64,000 nt of DNA from assembly GCF_009725985.1 (NCBI RefSeq), contig NZ_RCNR01000004.1, positions 124,001 to 188,000 on the forward strand, given 5' to 3'. This DNA is from Zobellia amurskyensis. Its GTDB lineage: Bacteria > Bacteroidota > Bacteroidia > Flavobacteriales > Flavobacteriaceae. Positions 47,543 to 55,815 of the stretch are shown piece by piece. The position numbers and the translations under genes are program-made. Within the stretch, counting starts at the first letter, position 1; each line of letters begins with the position of its first letter. The notes below the pieces were generated by a model. The model was given only the letters and a program-made list of their open reading frames with translations, was not told the DNA's origin and did not search any database.

Positions 47543-48967
47543 ATGCGCTTTTTACTATTTGTTATCTGTGTTGTTTTCTTCTTTTGCACAGAAATTCAAG
47601 CACAAAATTCAGCCGACTGCCGAACCGCTATTCCCGTATGTGCCGATGCACCTATTATGGGGTATGCCGATGGTACAGGTGCCATAGATGATTTTGATCC
47701 GGAAGTGATTACTGAAACAGGTTGTCTTGAAAAGGGTAGCGTCAGTAATGCCAATATTGAGAATAATACATCTTGGTTCGTGTTTAGGGCTGGGACGGAA
47801 GGTCAAGTTGGGTTTGATTTGGAAGCATTACCGGTAAGTGGTTCTGGTACGCCTACGGCGGAATGGGATTTTGCTGTTTATGGACCGGATGTTAATTGTG
47901 TTGATATTGGCACGGGAGCCGTTCAGCCTATACGATGCAACTATGAAGTTAATAATACAAGATTTACCGGACTTGGAGTAAATCCGGAAAATGGTCAGGC
48001 AGGATCACCTTCTGTTACTCAGAATCTGAACACGTATGATGAGTATTTAGATGTACTTCCTGGTGAGATATACTATATTCTAATAAATAATTTTAACACC
48101 AATTTTGATGATGAGCGGGAGCCTTTTATGCTCACGTTTACCGGAAGCTCAGTAGCGGCCAATCAGAATACAGCTCTTGATTGTACTTTACGTGATGAGT
48201 TTTTAGGACTGGATATTACAGCCTGTGAAGGCGACCCGGATATTACATTAAGCGCATTGAATTCACCAGCGGGACCGGATATTACCAATATAGCTTGGTC
48301 TGTTGATTATGATGATGACGGTACTATAGATGCTCCATTGGGTTCGGGTCCTTCAGCTACAGAAATTTCCGTTTCAAGTCCGGATTCAGGTAGGTATTTT
48401 GTAGATATAACTACAGACGCGGGAGGTCATATTTTAGATGATATTCTTATAACCTATTATGGTACACCTGTTCTTGATCGTGTTGAAACATTAAATTCAA
48501 ACTTATCCTTAGACCCGGATTTGAACAATATAGAAGTGTTTGTTGATGGCGATGGTGATTATGAATACGCTATTAATGAAGGTGAATTCCAAGACGAGGC
48601 TATTTTTAACGATGTTCCTCCGGGTATAAATATTTTGGTAATCAATGATAAAAATGGATGTGGTACAACCGAGCCTATTGAGTTCTTGGTAGTGGGTTAT
48701 CCTAAATTTTTTACACCAAATAATGATGGAGCCAATGATACTTGGAATATTAAAGGAATTGAGACTTTAACAGATCCAATGGTATTCGTTTTTGATCGCT
48801 ATGGAAAATTGTTGGCGCAATTAAGTGTGAATACAAGTTGGGACGGGACTTTAAATGGAAATCCTTTACCTTCCTCTACCTATTGGTTTAAGCTTGAATA
48901 CGGAGAGCAGGAAAATAATGTAGAAGTGGCAAAAACTACAAAGGCGCACTTTGCCTTAAAAAGGTAA
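47543..48967 (+). CDS. T9SS-exported protein with type B sorting domain, paralogue 2
   Basis: The 474 residues repeat the plan of the upstream gene: a signal peptide (MRFLLFVICVVFFFCTEIQAQ), SADCRTAIPVCADAPIMG, NNTSWFVFRAGTEGQVGF, DEYLDVLPGEIYYILINNF, and a C-terminal type B T9SS sorting domain (YPKFFTPNNDGANDTWNIKG, VFVFDRYGKLLAQL, WDGTLNGNPLPSSTYWF, HFALKR). The middle Ig-like part is shorter, so the copies diverged in the central region. They are 120 bases apart on the same strand. The pair is probably exported to the surface together. Confidence 0.85.
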   Translation: MRFLLFVICVVFFFCTEIQAQNSADCRTAIPVCADAPIMGYADGTGAIDDFDPEVITETGCLEKGSVSNANIENNTSWFVFRAGTEGQVGFDLEALPVSGSGTPTAEWDFAVYGPDVNCVDIGTGAVQPIRCNYEVNNTRFTGLGVNPENGQAGSPSVTQNLNTYDEYLDVLPGEIYYILINNFNTNFDDEREPFMLTFTGSSVAANQNTALDCTLRDEFLGLDITACEGDPDITLSALNSPAGPDITNIAWSVDYDDDGTIDAPLGSGPSATEISVSSPDSGRYFVDITTDAGGHILDDILITYYGTPVLDRVETLNSNLSLDPDLNNIEVFVDGDGDYEYAINEGEFQDEAIFNDVPPGINILVINDKNGCGTTEPIEFLVVGYPKFFTPNNDGANDTWNIKGIETLTDPMVFVFDRYGKLLAQLSVNTSWDGTLNGNPLPSSTYWFKLEYGEQENNVEVAKTTKAHFALKR

Positions 48968-48990
48968 AAGCCTGGTGGTTGCCAGACTTT
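48968..48990. terminator. Short hairpin between convergent genes
   Basis: AAG-C-CTGG / CCAG-A-CTT with one C-A mismatch precedes TTTT. It lies between paralogue 2 and the FadL-like gene. This is a weak call. Confidence 0.45.
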
Positions 48991-49017
48991 TAAAGCCAAT
49001 ATATTATTTGTATTCGT

Positions 49018-50529
49018 CTAGAAATTCAAAGTATAGCCAATAGTAACATTAGTATTTACATTGTTCAATAAAGCTGGTGTGTTAATTCCCGTATCAAAGA
49101 AATATTGGAGTACGTCTTGTTCGGTACGGTTTACTGCTAAATCTAATCGGCTTCGTCCAAAGTTATACCCAAGTCCACCTGAAATTCCGTTTAGGTCCCC
49201 TACGATATTACCACTTTCGTAAGGACTCTGTTCATAACGGTATCCAGCTCTTAAGCTAACTCTCTGAATGCGATATTCTCCCCCGATCCGTATTGATGAT
49301 ACCGCGGCCAAGCTCTCAGAAATAAATTGATTTTCATCTGCAAAACCAGAATCACTGGTAGGCCTTAGTTCAGCATTGGACATGTCTTGATAACCGTAGT
49401 CAATACTTAGAAGTCCACTTTTGCCAAAAACGGCAGCGATACTTCCTGTTACTTTTCCAGGTGTTTTAATTTGATAATCAAAGATGTTAATATAGTTCAA
49501 ATCAAAAAAATTGAAACTACTTTCTTTATTGGGGTAATTAGAATCTATTCCCTGAGAAAAATTATCGGTTAACCGGTACCAAGTAGGTGATTGGTAACTT
49601 GCCCCCACGCGGATAACATCGTTTACTTTGGCTATGGCCCCAAGACTTAACGAGAAACCGGTACCTTCTGTAACCAACAAATTATCGAAAGCTACAGTTC
49701 TTAGTTCTTGTGTGTCAGTATCGGTAAGAGATTCATCATATCTGTTCAATCGGTCATACTGAATGGTGTGAAAGTTAAGGGAAGCTCCAAAATAGAAATT
49801 GTCTCCATATTGAGTAGCGGCATTCACTGTAAACTTACTGTTGTATCCTGATATAGTTTGTCTAAAGTCCTGGTCAACCGTCTGATAATTAGCGTTGGAA
49901 AAATAGCTGGTGTCGTCATCAGCTTCTGGGTCAATAATACCCGCCTGAAAGCCTAAGAAAGCTTGCTGACCATTGAAACCTAAGCCGTTGGTAGCTCCAA
50001 TATCTAGATATGCTTCACCAATGGTTTCATTGCCCTGTAGTCTTAAAGGTTCCACAGAAATACCATCGGCAAAGTCAAGAAAGTAGTTATCTATGGCCTC
50101 GTTACTTCTTCCAGAAGTTGTAATTCGGTCGTCAAAATTTTGAACCACATCATAATTAACGGCCAGAGACAATTTTCTCCACTTGCTATCAGGGTCGGTA
50201 GATTTGAATACAAATGCTCCTCCCACTTGATTAATGTCAAAATTGTTATTTTTAGAATTGTTCAAAGTTCCGTTATAATCAGAATCAGTGTTTCTGGAAT
50301 AATTAGTCCCCGATATAGAGAATAGTCCATTGTTAAAAACGGCACTACCAGCGGGGTTTATATTTAAAGCGGATAAGTCGCCGCCTAAAGAGCCAAATGC
50401 TCCTCCCATGGCTTGAAAACGAGCAGAACCTTGTAAGTTCTCACTACTATAGCGTAAAACGTCATTTATATTTTGGGCACTTGTGACAAAACATGCCAGT
50501 AGCCCTATGAATGTTATGTATTTTCTCAT
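49018..50529 (-). CDS. FadL/OmpP1-type outer-membrane transporter
   Basis: A barrel for hydrophobic compounds. The start is ATG at 50529 (MRKYITFIGLLACFVTSAQ), a signal peptide. The 503-residue protein begins NINDVLRYSSENLQGSARFQAMGGAFGSLGGDLSALNINPAGSAVF, which is the OmpP1/FadL N-terminal hatch signature (written in parts: SARFQAMGGAFGSLGGD, then LSALNINPAGSAVF). Strands continue to TVTNVTIGYTLNF-like NTNVTIGYTLNF with terminal Phe. It lies 40 bases after the low-complexity lipoprotein and may form an operon with it. The substrate (fatty acid, aromatic or other lipid) is unknown. Confidence 0.83.
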   Translation of the reverse strand: MRKYITFIGLLACFVTSAQNINDVLRYSSENLQGSARFQAMGGAFGSLGGDLSALNINPAGSAVFNNGLFSISGTNYSRNTDSDYNGTLNNSKNNNFDINQVGGAFVFKSTDPDSKWRKLSLAVNYDVVQNFDDRITTSGRSNEAIDNYFLDFADGISVEPLRLQGNETIGEAYLDIGATNGLGFNGQQAFLGFQAGIIDPEADDDTSYFSNANYQTVDQDFRQTISGYNSKFTVNAATQYGDNFYFGASLNFHTIQYDRLNRYDESLTDTDTQELRTVAFDNLLVTEGTGFSLSLGAIAKVNDVIRVGASYQSPTWYRLTDNFSQGIDSNYPNKESSFNFFDLNYINIFDYQIKTPGKVTGSIAAVFGKSGLLSIDYGYQDMSNAELRPTSDSGFADENQFISESLAAVSSIRIGGEYRIQRVSLRAGYRYEQSPYESGNIVGDLNGISGGLGYNFGRSRLDLAVNRTEQDVLQYFFDTGINTPALLNNVNTNVTIGYTLNF

Positions 50530-50569
50530 TCGTAGCAATTTTAAAGTAAGTTACTTTTTGATTTTGGAC

Positions 50570-51808
50570 TTAGTTTCTGCGGCTTGATGAAGATGATGAT
50601 CTTGAGCTTGACCCAGAAGACGACGATCTACTAGAACTTCCTGAACTTCTGTAAGTGCCTGAGCTTCTTGATGAACTCCCGGAGCTTCTGTACGTACTTC
50701 CGCTAGAACTACTTCTGCTTGTTCCTGAAGATCTGTAGGTACTGGTTCTAGGGGCAGTGCTACTGCTTGTTCTTGTGCCGGAACTTCTATATGTAGAGGT
50801 TCTTTGCGGTGTAGTTGCACTTGATCTAGAGGTGCTTGTTCGTGACGAACTGTTGTATTTTGGAGTGGCCCTCGTACTCCTACTAGTCCTGTATGACCGA
50901 TTTTGGTCAACACCTACGGTTCTTCTAGACGCGGCAGATCTATTAGTACTATAATCTCTTGAGCTACGGGAAGTGGCTGAGCTTCTGTTAGTGCTACTAG
51001 ATCTTGAATTGTTGGCAGAATATCTAGGTGTAGTCCTGCTACTTCTATTTACGTTTGAACTACGAGAAACATATCTTGAGTTACCACCCGAAATAGCATT
51101 CGTGTTTGTTTGGTAGCCTCTTCTTGTCCTATTGTAAGCGTAACTTCTGTTTCTGTACGAGTAATTGTTATATCCATTGTAATAGCCGTAAGGAGGACAC
51201 CATGTTCCGTAACCACCCCAGCCAAAACCGCCGTAATAGCCACCATATCCATAGCCGTAACCGCCCCAGCCCCAAGGACTGTATCTATATCTCCAAGGGT
51301 TGTAATAACCTCCGTATCCGTAGCCTCCCCATCCATAAGAATTATATAACCATGGAGAACCCCAGCCAAAACCGCCGTAGCCACCCCATCCATTATCATA
51401 GATGTTGATGTTTACACTGGTCGCATTATCACCCCATCCTGCGTAACCGGCGTAATCATTGTCATTATTATAATAGTCGGTCAATTGACCGTCAGAAATG
51501 CTATCTTGGGCCGTTCCACTTGAGTAAGAATCTATATCAGTGAAAATTTCACCATCAAGCATTTGGTCATATTGGCCAGCTTGCTGTCCAAAATAGTCAG
51601 AATATGGTTCGTCATTGGCCTGAGCTTGCTGTTTAGTTTGCTGAGGTCTCGTCTGGCGCTCTACGCTAACTTGATTGTTGCTGGAATAAATTCCATCGTT
51701 ATCATAATATGAGGCCGATTGGTATGAGCCGCAAGACACTGCAACAATGCCCGTTAGAGTGCAAAGTGCAATGAGACGAATTTTACTCTGGGATGGTAAA
51801 TGTATCAT
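50570..51808 (-). CDS. Low-complexity lipoprotein (Gly/Tyr/Trp-rich then Ser/Arg-rich)
   Basis: A 412-residue lipoprotein (lipobox VAVSC; Cys26). Residues 27-125 are polar (Q, D, S, Y). Residues 137-226 consist largely of Gly, Tyr and Trp, with repeating GWGGYG, GYGGYY and GGFGWGGYG. Residues 237-412 are almost all Ser, Arg and Thr, with TYRSSG four times near the end and SRSS runs. It has no hydrophobic core, so it is likely disordered or a sticky surface/periplasmic polymer. It is upstream of the FadL-like gene and next to divergent proS. I cannot name a family; annotation pipelines would call it hypothetical. Confidence 0.8.
   Translation of the reverse strand: MIHLPSQSKIRLIALCTLTGIVAVSCGSYQSASYYDNDGIYSSNNQVSVERQTRPQQTKQQAQANDEPYSDYFGQQAGQYDQMLDGEIFTDIDSYSSGTAQDSISDGQLTDYYNNDNDYAGYAGWGDNATSVNINIYDNGWGGYGGFGWGSPWLYNSYGWGGYGYGGYYNPWRYRYSPWGWGGYGYGYGGYYGGFGWGGYGTWCPPYGYYNGYNNYSYRNRSYAYNRTRRGYQTNTNAISGGNSRYVSRSSNVNRSSRTTPRYSANNSRSSSTNRSSATSRSSRDYSTNRSAASRRTVGVDQNRSYRTSRSTRATPKYNSSSRTSTSRSSATTPQRTSTYRSSGTRTSSSTAPRTSTYRSSGTSRSSSSGSTYRSSGSSSRSSGTYRSSGSSSRSSSSGSSSRSSSSSSRRN
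50573..50806 (-). repeat. Ser/Arg-rich degenerate tandem repeat (TYRSSG/SRSS)
   Basis: This 3' part of the lipoprotein gene encodes TYRSSG at least four times, interspersed with SSSRSS. At DNA level the minus-strand reading repeats related AGTTCAGGAAG-like blocks, so slippage could change its length. Confidence 0.6.
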
Positions 51809-51875
51809 GGGTGCAATTTTTATTGTTGAACATAGTAAAAATAAGTAGTTTTACCCAATTATTTTGCTAACATAA

Positions 51876-51890
51876 GCACAAGTTTTGTGC
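51876..51890. repeat. Small inverted repeat upstream of proS
   Basis: GCACAA / TTGTGC with a 3-base spacer lies 13 bases before the proS start. It could be a leader hairpin. This is weak. Confidence 0.4.
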
Positions 51891-51903
51891 CAAACTAAAT
51901 ATA

Positions 51904-53382
51904 ATGGGTAAGAATTTGACAAAGCGCAGCGAGGATTATTCCAAATGGTATAACGAACTCGTGGTAAAAGCCGATTTGGCTGAAAATTCAGCTGTAAGAG
52001 GTTGTATGGTTATTAAACCTTACGGTTTCGCTATCTGGGAAAAAATGCAAGCAGAACTAGATAGAATGTTTAAAGAAACAGGACATCAGAATGCATATTT
52101 CCCTTTGTTCGTTCCCAAAAGTTTATTTGAGGCCGAAGAAAAAAATGCCGAAGGTTTTGCCAAAGAATGTGCAGTGGTTACCCATTACAGACTTCAGAAC
52201 GATCCGGACAAACCCGGTAAATTAAGGGTGGATCCTAATGCGAAGTTGGAAGAAGAACTAGTTGTGCGCCCTACTAGTGAAGCCATTATATGGAACACTT
52301 ACAAAGGATGGATACAGTCTTATAGAGATTTACCTTTGTTGATCAACCAATGGGCAAATGTGGTTCGTTGGGAGATGCGTACACGTTTGTTTCTTAGAAC
52401 AGCAGAATTTTTATGGCAAGAAGGACATACGGCTCATGCGACTGAGGCAGAAGCGGTGGAAGAGGCTAAAACAATGAATGGGGTCTATGCTCAGTTTGCA
52501 GAAGAATTTATGGCTATGCCCGTTGTGCAAGGGGTTAAGACTGAAAGTGAGCGTTTTGCCGGTGCAATAGAGACTTATTGTATAGAAGCCTTAATGCAAG
52601 ACGGTAAGGCATTGCAAGCAGGTACTTCTCACTTTTTGGGACAGAACTTTGCTAAAGCGTTCGATGTTAAGTTTGCTACCAAAGAAGGAAAACAAGAACA
52701 CGTTTGGGCAACATCTTGGGGTGTGTCCACAAGGTTGGTAGGTGCGCTTATAATGAGCCATAGTGATGATAATGGTTTGGTATTACCCCCAAAATTGGCG
52801 CCAATACAAGTGGTAATTGTGCCTATTTACAAAGGAGAAGATCAATTAGATGCAATCTCTGATAAGGTTGCGCCATTGGTGAAAGAATTGAGAGCTAAAG
52901 GTATTTCTGTAAAATTTGATAATAGGGATACGCACAAGCCCGGTTTTAAATTCAATGAATATGAATTGAAAGGTGTTCCGGTTCGTTTGGCGATTGGTCA
53001 GCGAGATTTGGAGAACGGTACTTATGAAGTTGCTCGTAGAGATACTTTGGTTAAGGAAACCGTTCCTATGGATGATGTTGTCGCTAAAATTGAATTTCTG
53101 TTAGACGATATTCAAAAGAACATTTATCAAAAAGCGCATTCTTTTAGAGAGGATAATATTACCGAAGTTGATACGTATGAGGAGTTTAAGAAGGTTTTAG
53201 ACGAAAAAGGTGGGTTTATTTCTGCTCACTGGGATGGAACCAATGAAACTGAAGAAAAAATAAAAGATGAAACAAAAGCAACAATCCGTTGTATTCCCTT
53301 AGCTACCGAAAACAAAGAGGGGAAGTGCATGGTGACTGGAGAATTATCATCAAAAAGAGTGCTTTTTGCAAAAGCTTATTAA
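51904..53382 (+). CDS. proS: Prolyl-tRNA synthetase (type 3, archaeal/eukaryotic-like)
   Basis: Charges tRNA-Pro in the cytosol. The 492-residue length marks the short type 3 class, without the editing insertion of the E. coli type. Landmarks are [41 protein letters not shown] (motif 2-like), [38 protein letters not shown] (motif 3 region) and the C-terminal [14 protein letters not shown] that ends like type 3 enzymes. It is divergent from the low-complexity lipoprotein. Confidence 0.96.
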   Translation: MGKNLTKRSEDYSKWYNELVVKADLAENSAVRGCMVIKPYGFAIWEKMQAELDRMFKETGHQNAYFPLFVPKSLFEAEEKNAEGFAKECAVVTHYRLQNDPDKPGKLRVDPNAKLEEELVVRPTSEAIIWNTYKGWIQSYRDLPLLINQWANVVRWEMRTRLFLRTAEFLWQEGHTAHATEAEAVEEAKTMNGVYAQFAEEFMAMPVVQGVKTESERFAGAIETYCIEALMQDGKALQAGTSHFLGQNFAKAFDVKFATKEGKQEHVWATSWGVSTRLVGALIMSHSDDNGLVLPPKLAPIQVVIVPIYKGEDQLDAISDKVAPLVKELRAKGISVKFDNRDTHKPGFKFNEYELKGVPVRLAIGQRDLENGTYEVARRDTLVKETVPMDDVVAKIEFLLDDIQKNIYQKAHSFREDNITEVDTYEEFKKVLDEKGGFISAHWDGTNETEEKIKDETKATIRCIPLATENKEGKCMVTGELSSKRVLFAKAY

Positions 53383-53399
53383 AAAATTTAGGCTAACTA

Positions 53400-53429
53400 T
53401 TGTGTTAGTAAAAAATAATTGTATTTTTG
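53400..53429 (+). promoter_or_regulatory. tRNA-Glu promoter
   Basis: TTG at 53400-53402 and TATTTTTG at 53422-53429 are 19 bases apart, the best-spaced TTG/TAnnTTTG pair in the window. The first tRNA begins 22 bases later. Confidence 0.7.
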
Positions 53430-53451
53430 CATCCGCAATTGCGCAAAGTAT

Positions 53452-53523
53452 GGTCCGTTCGTCTAGGGGTTAGGACGCCAGGTTTTCATCCTGGTAACAG
53501 GGGTTCGATTCCCCTACGGACTA
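53452..53523 (+). tRNA. tRNA-Glu (TTC), copy 1
   Basis: The 72-base cloverleaf has acceptor arm GGTCCGT / ACGGACT (last pair G-U). The anticodon arm is CCAGG-TTTTCAT-CCTGG with anticodon TTC. The T-arm is GGGGTTCGATTCCCC. CCA is not encoded. It is identical to the second copy at 53608-53679. Confidence 0.95.
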
Positions 53524-53607
53524 CAAAGTACAATTGAACGGTAGATGAATTCTCAAGTAGAATTCGCAAAGTCTTAAGTTTAGTGTCGTACTTAGAGTGT
53601 ATTTATT

Positions 53608-53679
53608 GGTCCGTTCGTCTAGGGGTTAGGACGCCAGGTTTTCATCCTGGTAACAGGGGTTCGATTCCCCTACGGACTA
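53608..53679 (+). tRNA. tRNA-Glu (TTC), copy 2
   Basis: Base-for-base identical to the first tRNA-Glu, 84 bases downstream of it. It shares the TTC anticodon and the absence of encoded CCA. The two and rpsT probably form one transcription unit. Confidence 0.95.
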
Positions 53680-53742
53680 CAAAAGGTTCGATGAGCATTG
53701 GCGAAAAGGAATTTTTAAAAAATTATAACAAGTTAGAAAAAG

Positions 53743-53994
53743 ATGGCAAATCACAAGTCAGCATTAAAAAGAATTAGAAGAAACGAAGCAGTACGTCTTC
53801 GTAACCGCTATCAGCACAAAACTACGCGTAACGCTATTAAGAAGTTGCGTGGTGAGGAAAGTAAGAAAGATGCTGAAGCTTTGTTGCCTAGCATCGTTAG
53901 TATGATTGATAGATTAGCTAAGCGTAATATCATTCATGATAACAAAGCAGCAAACTTGAAAAGTAAATTAGCGAAGCACGTAGCTGCGTTATAA
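53743..53994 (+). CDS. rpsT: 30S ribosomal protein S20
   Basis: The 83-residue Lys/Arg-rich protein binds 16S rRNA early in 30S assembly. It has the S20 pattern [34 protein letters not shown] and [27 protein letters not shown]. It lies 63 bases after the second tRNA-Glu and may be expressed from the tRNA promoter. A strong terminator follows. Confidence 0.97.
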   Translation: MANHKSALKRIRRNEAVRLRNRYQHKTTRNAIKKLRGEESKKDAEALLPSIVSMIDRLAKRNIIHDNKAANLKSKLAKHVAAL

Positions 53995-54012
53995 GATTTA
54001 TAAAATACTAAT

Positions 54013-54048
54013 AAAAAGCCCTGATGTAAATTACATCAGGCTTTTTTT
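54013..54048. terminator. rpsT terminator
   Basis: A-run, stem AAGCC-TGATGTAA / TTACATCA-GGCTT with one bulged C, and seven Ts. It lies between the convergent rpsT and membrane-protein genes. Confidence 0.88.
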
Positions 54049-54072
54049 ATACCCCTAAAATCGAATTAAATT

Positions 54073-54762
54073 TTACTTGGGTAATCTTCTTTTCATTCGT
54101 AAAAAGCCGATTATAAAACATAAGTAGCTTACTATAATTAAAATAAACTGAATTCTTTTGACTATAGGGGGGGTTGGTGTTTCGTGAATCGTATGAACGT
54201 AACGTATTGCCTTTATTGGAAGATAGCCTGAGTAAAAAACTAATAAGCCGGTGCTTAGCCAGAATAAAAGATTTTCTTTTGTTGTGAAAATCTTATCTAT
54301 GGTATGGAACTTTTTTAAGTATAAAACTGAACAATAAATAAGGACTAGGCCACCAGTTATATAAGAGTACACTTGTGGTAATTTGCTGAAATCATCAATA
54401 AAAGCATTTGTCATACAGACTGCCAAAAAGAAAATAGCTCCATATAATATATTTCGCTTTTGTTTTAAATCTTCAATATAAAACCTGAATATATAATAAA
54501 AATAGAGGTAGAATATCAACATATAAATATTGTATATCAACCAATTGTAGCTGTGGTAGGCATCTGCCGAAATTAAACTGAATTCCTCATAGTTATTTAT
54601 TAGGTAACCTAGGAATTCATTTAATAACGTGTAGAAAAATATAATAGGCAAATACTTAAGTCTTGAGTCAAAGTATTTTGGGTACTTGTATAAAGACAAT
54701 AGCAGCGTTACCCCATAGATGGGGATATATGAGTTTTTCAAAAAATAATCTACGTTCTCCAA
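54073..54762 (-). CDS. Multi-spanning membrane protein of unknown function
   Basis: The 229 residues have about seven hydrophobic segments (for example IPIYGVTLLLSLY, YLPIIFFYTLLNEFLGYLI, YNIYMLIFYLYFYYIF, FLAVCMTNAF and FILIIVSYLCFIIGFL) and a short basic C-terminus. No catalytic motif is visible. It resembles 7TM sensory modules found in front of flavobacterial histidine kinases, but it stands alone with no kinase domain. It follows a lipoprotein gene by 25 bases on the same strand and is likely cotranscribed. I cannot name the family. Confidence 0.65.
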   Translation of the reverse strand: MENVDYFLKNSYIPIYGVTLLLSLYKYPKYFDSRLKYLPIIFFYTLLNEFLGYLINNYEEFSLISADAYHSYNWLIYNIYMLIFYLYFYYIFRFYIEDLKQKRNILYGAIFFLAVCMTNAFIDDFSKLPQVYSYITGGLVLIYCSVLYLKKFHTIDKIFTTKENLLFWLSTGLLVFYSGYLPIKAIRYVHTIHETPTPPIVKRIQFILIIVSYLCFIIGFLRMKRRLPK

Positions 54763-54787
54763 AAGATACCTATTCCGTTAGTAATGA

Positions 54788-55540
54788 TTAAGGATGTGAG
54801 CTTCCTTCGTTTTTAGTTGTGCTTCTGGCCGCAAAGAACGGTGCGTTTGATGATGAGAAAAATCCAGGTAAAAACGACGCTTCGTTTTTGGTGTTCGAAT
54901 CCATTTGATTTACTTTTTCGCCTTTCCTAGGATTAAAGTTGTCATCTAAGAGAACTATTCTGCGTTTGCCATCTTCAGCATCATCGGTATAGAATATATG
55001 GTCAGTTCCATCTTTGTTCACGGTGGGAGACATCATTATTGTATTTTGTCTTGGATGTTGTACTGGCTTTCCGTTCTTATACTTTTTCTCATTGGCATAA
55101 TTGGCAAAGTAAAATCTCATTGTGGTAAGTTCTTCTCCTGATAGCTTAGCTTCGTTTTCAATATAAGCGAGATATTCTTTTAAATCTTTGTAATTATAGG
55201 ATACATAGCGCGCAACCTTAAATCTTTCTGTGCCTGCCTCTGAGTTGTTTTCCTTTTCGGAATTTTGAATTTTTTGTTGATTCTGTTGTTTGGGGTCTTT
55301 TTCCCTTTCATCAATTGCATCTTCATATTTTTGAATGAGGTCTACACGTCTGTTTTCATAATTGGCGTATAGTTTGTGGGCCTTTTCAGGAAGAATGATA
55401 CCATTGTCGTAAGTTTCATTTAATACCGGCTCACAAGGGCAGTCTGGGCAAGGTGTGTTTTTGTCTTCAACACAGCTGGTGATAATTAATAAAAGAATTA
55501 AAGCCGTGCATTTCTGCACAAATTTTTGCGAATTTTTCAT
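54788..55540 (-). CDS. Lipoprotein of unknown function
   Basis: The 250 residues have a lipoprotein signal ending LLLIITSC (Cys23), then a Cys/Pro-rich start (CPDCPCEP). A charged helical region, NYENRRVDLIQKYEDAIDEREKD, and a Q/N/E-rich linker follow. The conserved-looking core is ARYVSYNYKDLKEYLAYIENEAKLSGEELTTMRFYFANY with TIMMSPTVNKDGTDHIFY. I do not recognise a domain. It precedes the membrane protein by 25 bases, so the two may form a unit at the envelope. Confidence 0.65.
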   Translation of the reverse strand: MKNSQKFVQKCTALILLLIITSCVEDKNTPCPDCPCEPVLNETYDNGIILPEKAHKLYANYENRRVDLIQKYEDAIDEREKDPKQQNQQKIQNSEKENNSEAGTERFKVARYVSYNYKDLKEYLAYIENEAKLSGEELTTMRFYFANYANEKKYKNGKPVQHPRQNTIMMSPTVNKDGTDHIFYTDDAEDGKRRIVLLDDNFNPRKGEKVNQMDSNTKNEASFLPGFFSSSNAPFFAARSTTKNEGSSHP

Positions 55541-55737
55541 GACATAAGTTTTTTAAAGTTCTACTTGTTATACATGCAAAATTCGGGGGAAGAAAAGTTT
55601 TTGCGCTATAAAGATATCCGAAAAAACGGATAATTTAGATTGGATTTACAGAAATCCGTAATACTTGGACTACTATAGCTGTGAAAAACTGTATTTTTTA
55701 AGTTGTTTAGAGAGAAAAACAAAAGCGATATATCGAC

Positions 55738-55779
55738 AAAAAAAATCCCGAATTCCATTTTTTAGATAGGAATTCGGGA
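55738..55779 (-). terminator. rho terminator
   Basis: An 11-bp stem TCCCGAATTCC / GGAATTCGGGA with a T-run on the minus-strand side lies 37 bases downstream of the rho stop. It is a factor-independent terminator for the termination factor gene itself. Confidence 0.9.
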
Positions 55780-55815
55780 CTCTATAATATAATGGTTCAA
55801 TAAGTCAATAGACTT

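Noticed and set aside
47454-47687. ORF overlapping the start of T9SS paralogue 2
   Set aside because: Paralogue 2 has a signal peptide and matching paralogue in the other frame.
50551-50913. Minus-strand ORF of 120 codons in another frame of the low-complexity lipoprotein gene
   Set aside because: It is an out-of-frame reading of the repetitive Ser/Arg region, with no signal or domain. The lipoprotein frame has a lipobox and covers it.
51049-51399. 116-codon minus-strand ORF inside the Gly/Tyr/Trp block
   Set aside because: Repetitive coding sequence opens alternative frames; composition is artefactual and the other frame has a proper lipoprotein start.
53583-53777. ORF running across the second tRNA-Glu into rpsT
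   Set aside because: It covers a tRNA and the rpsT start in another frame; no protein family resemblance.
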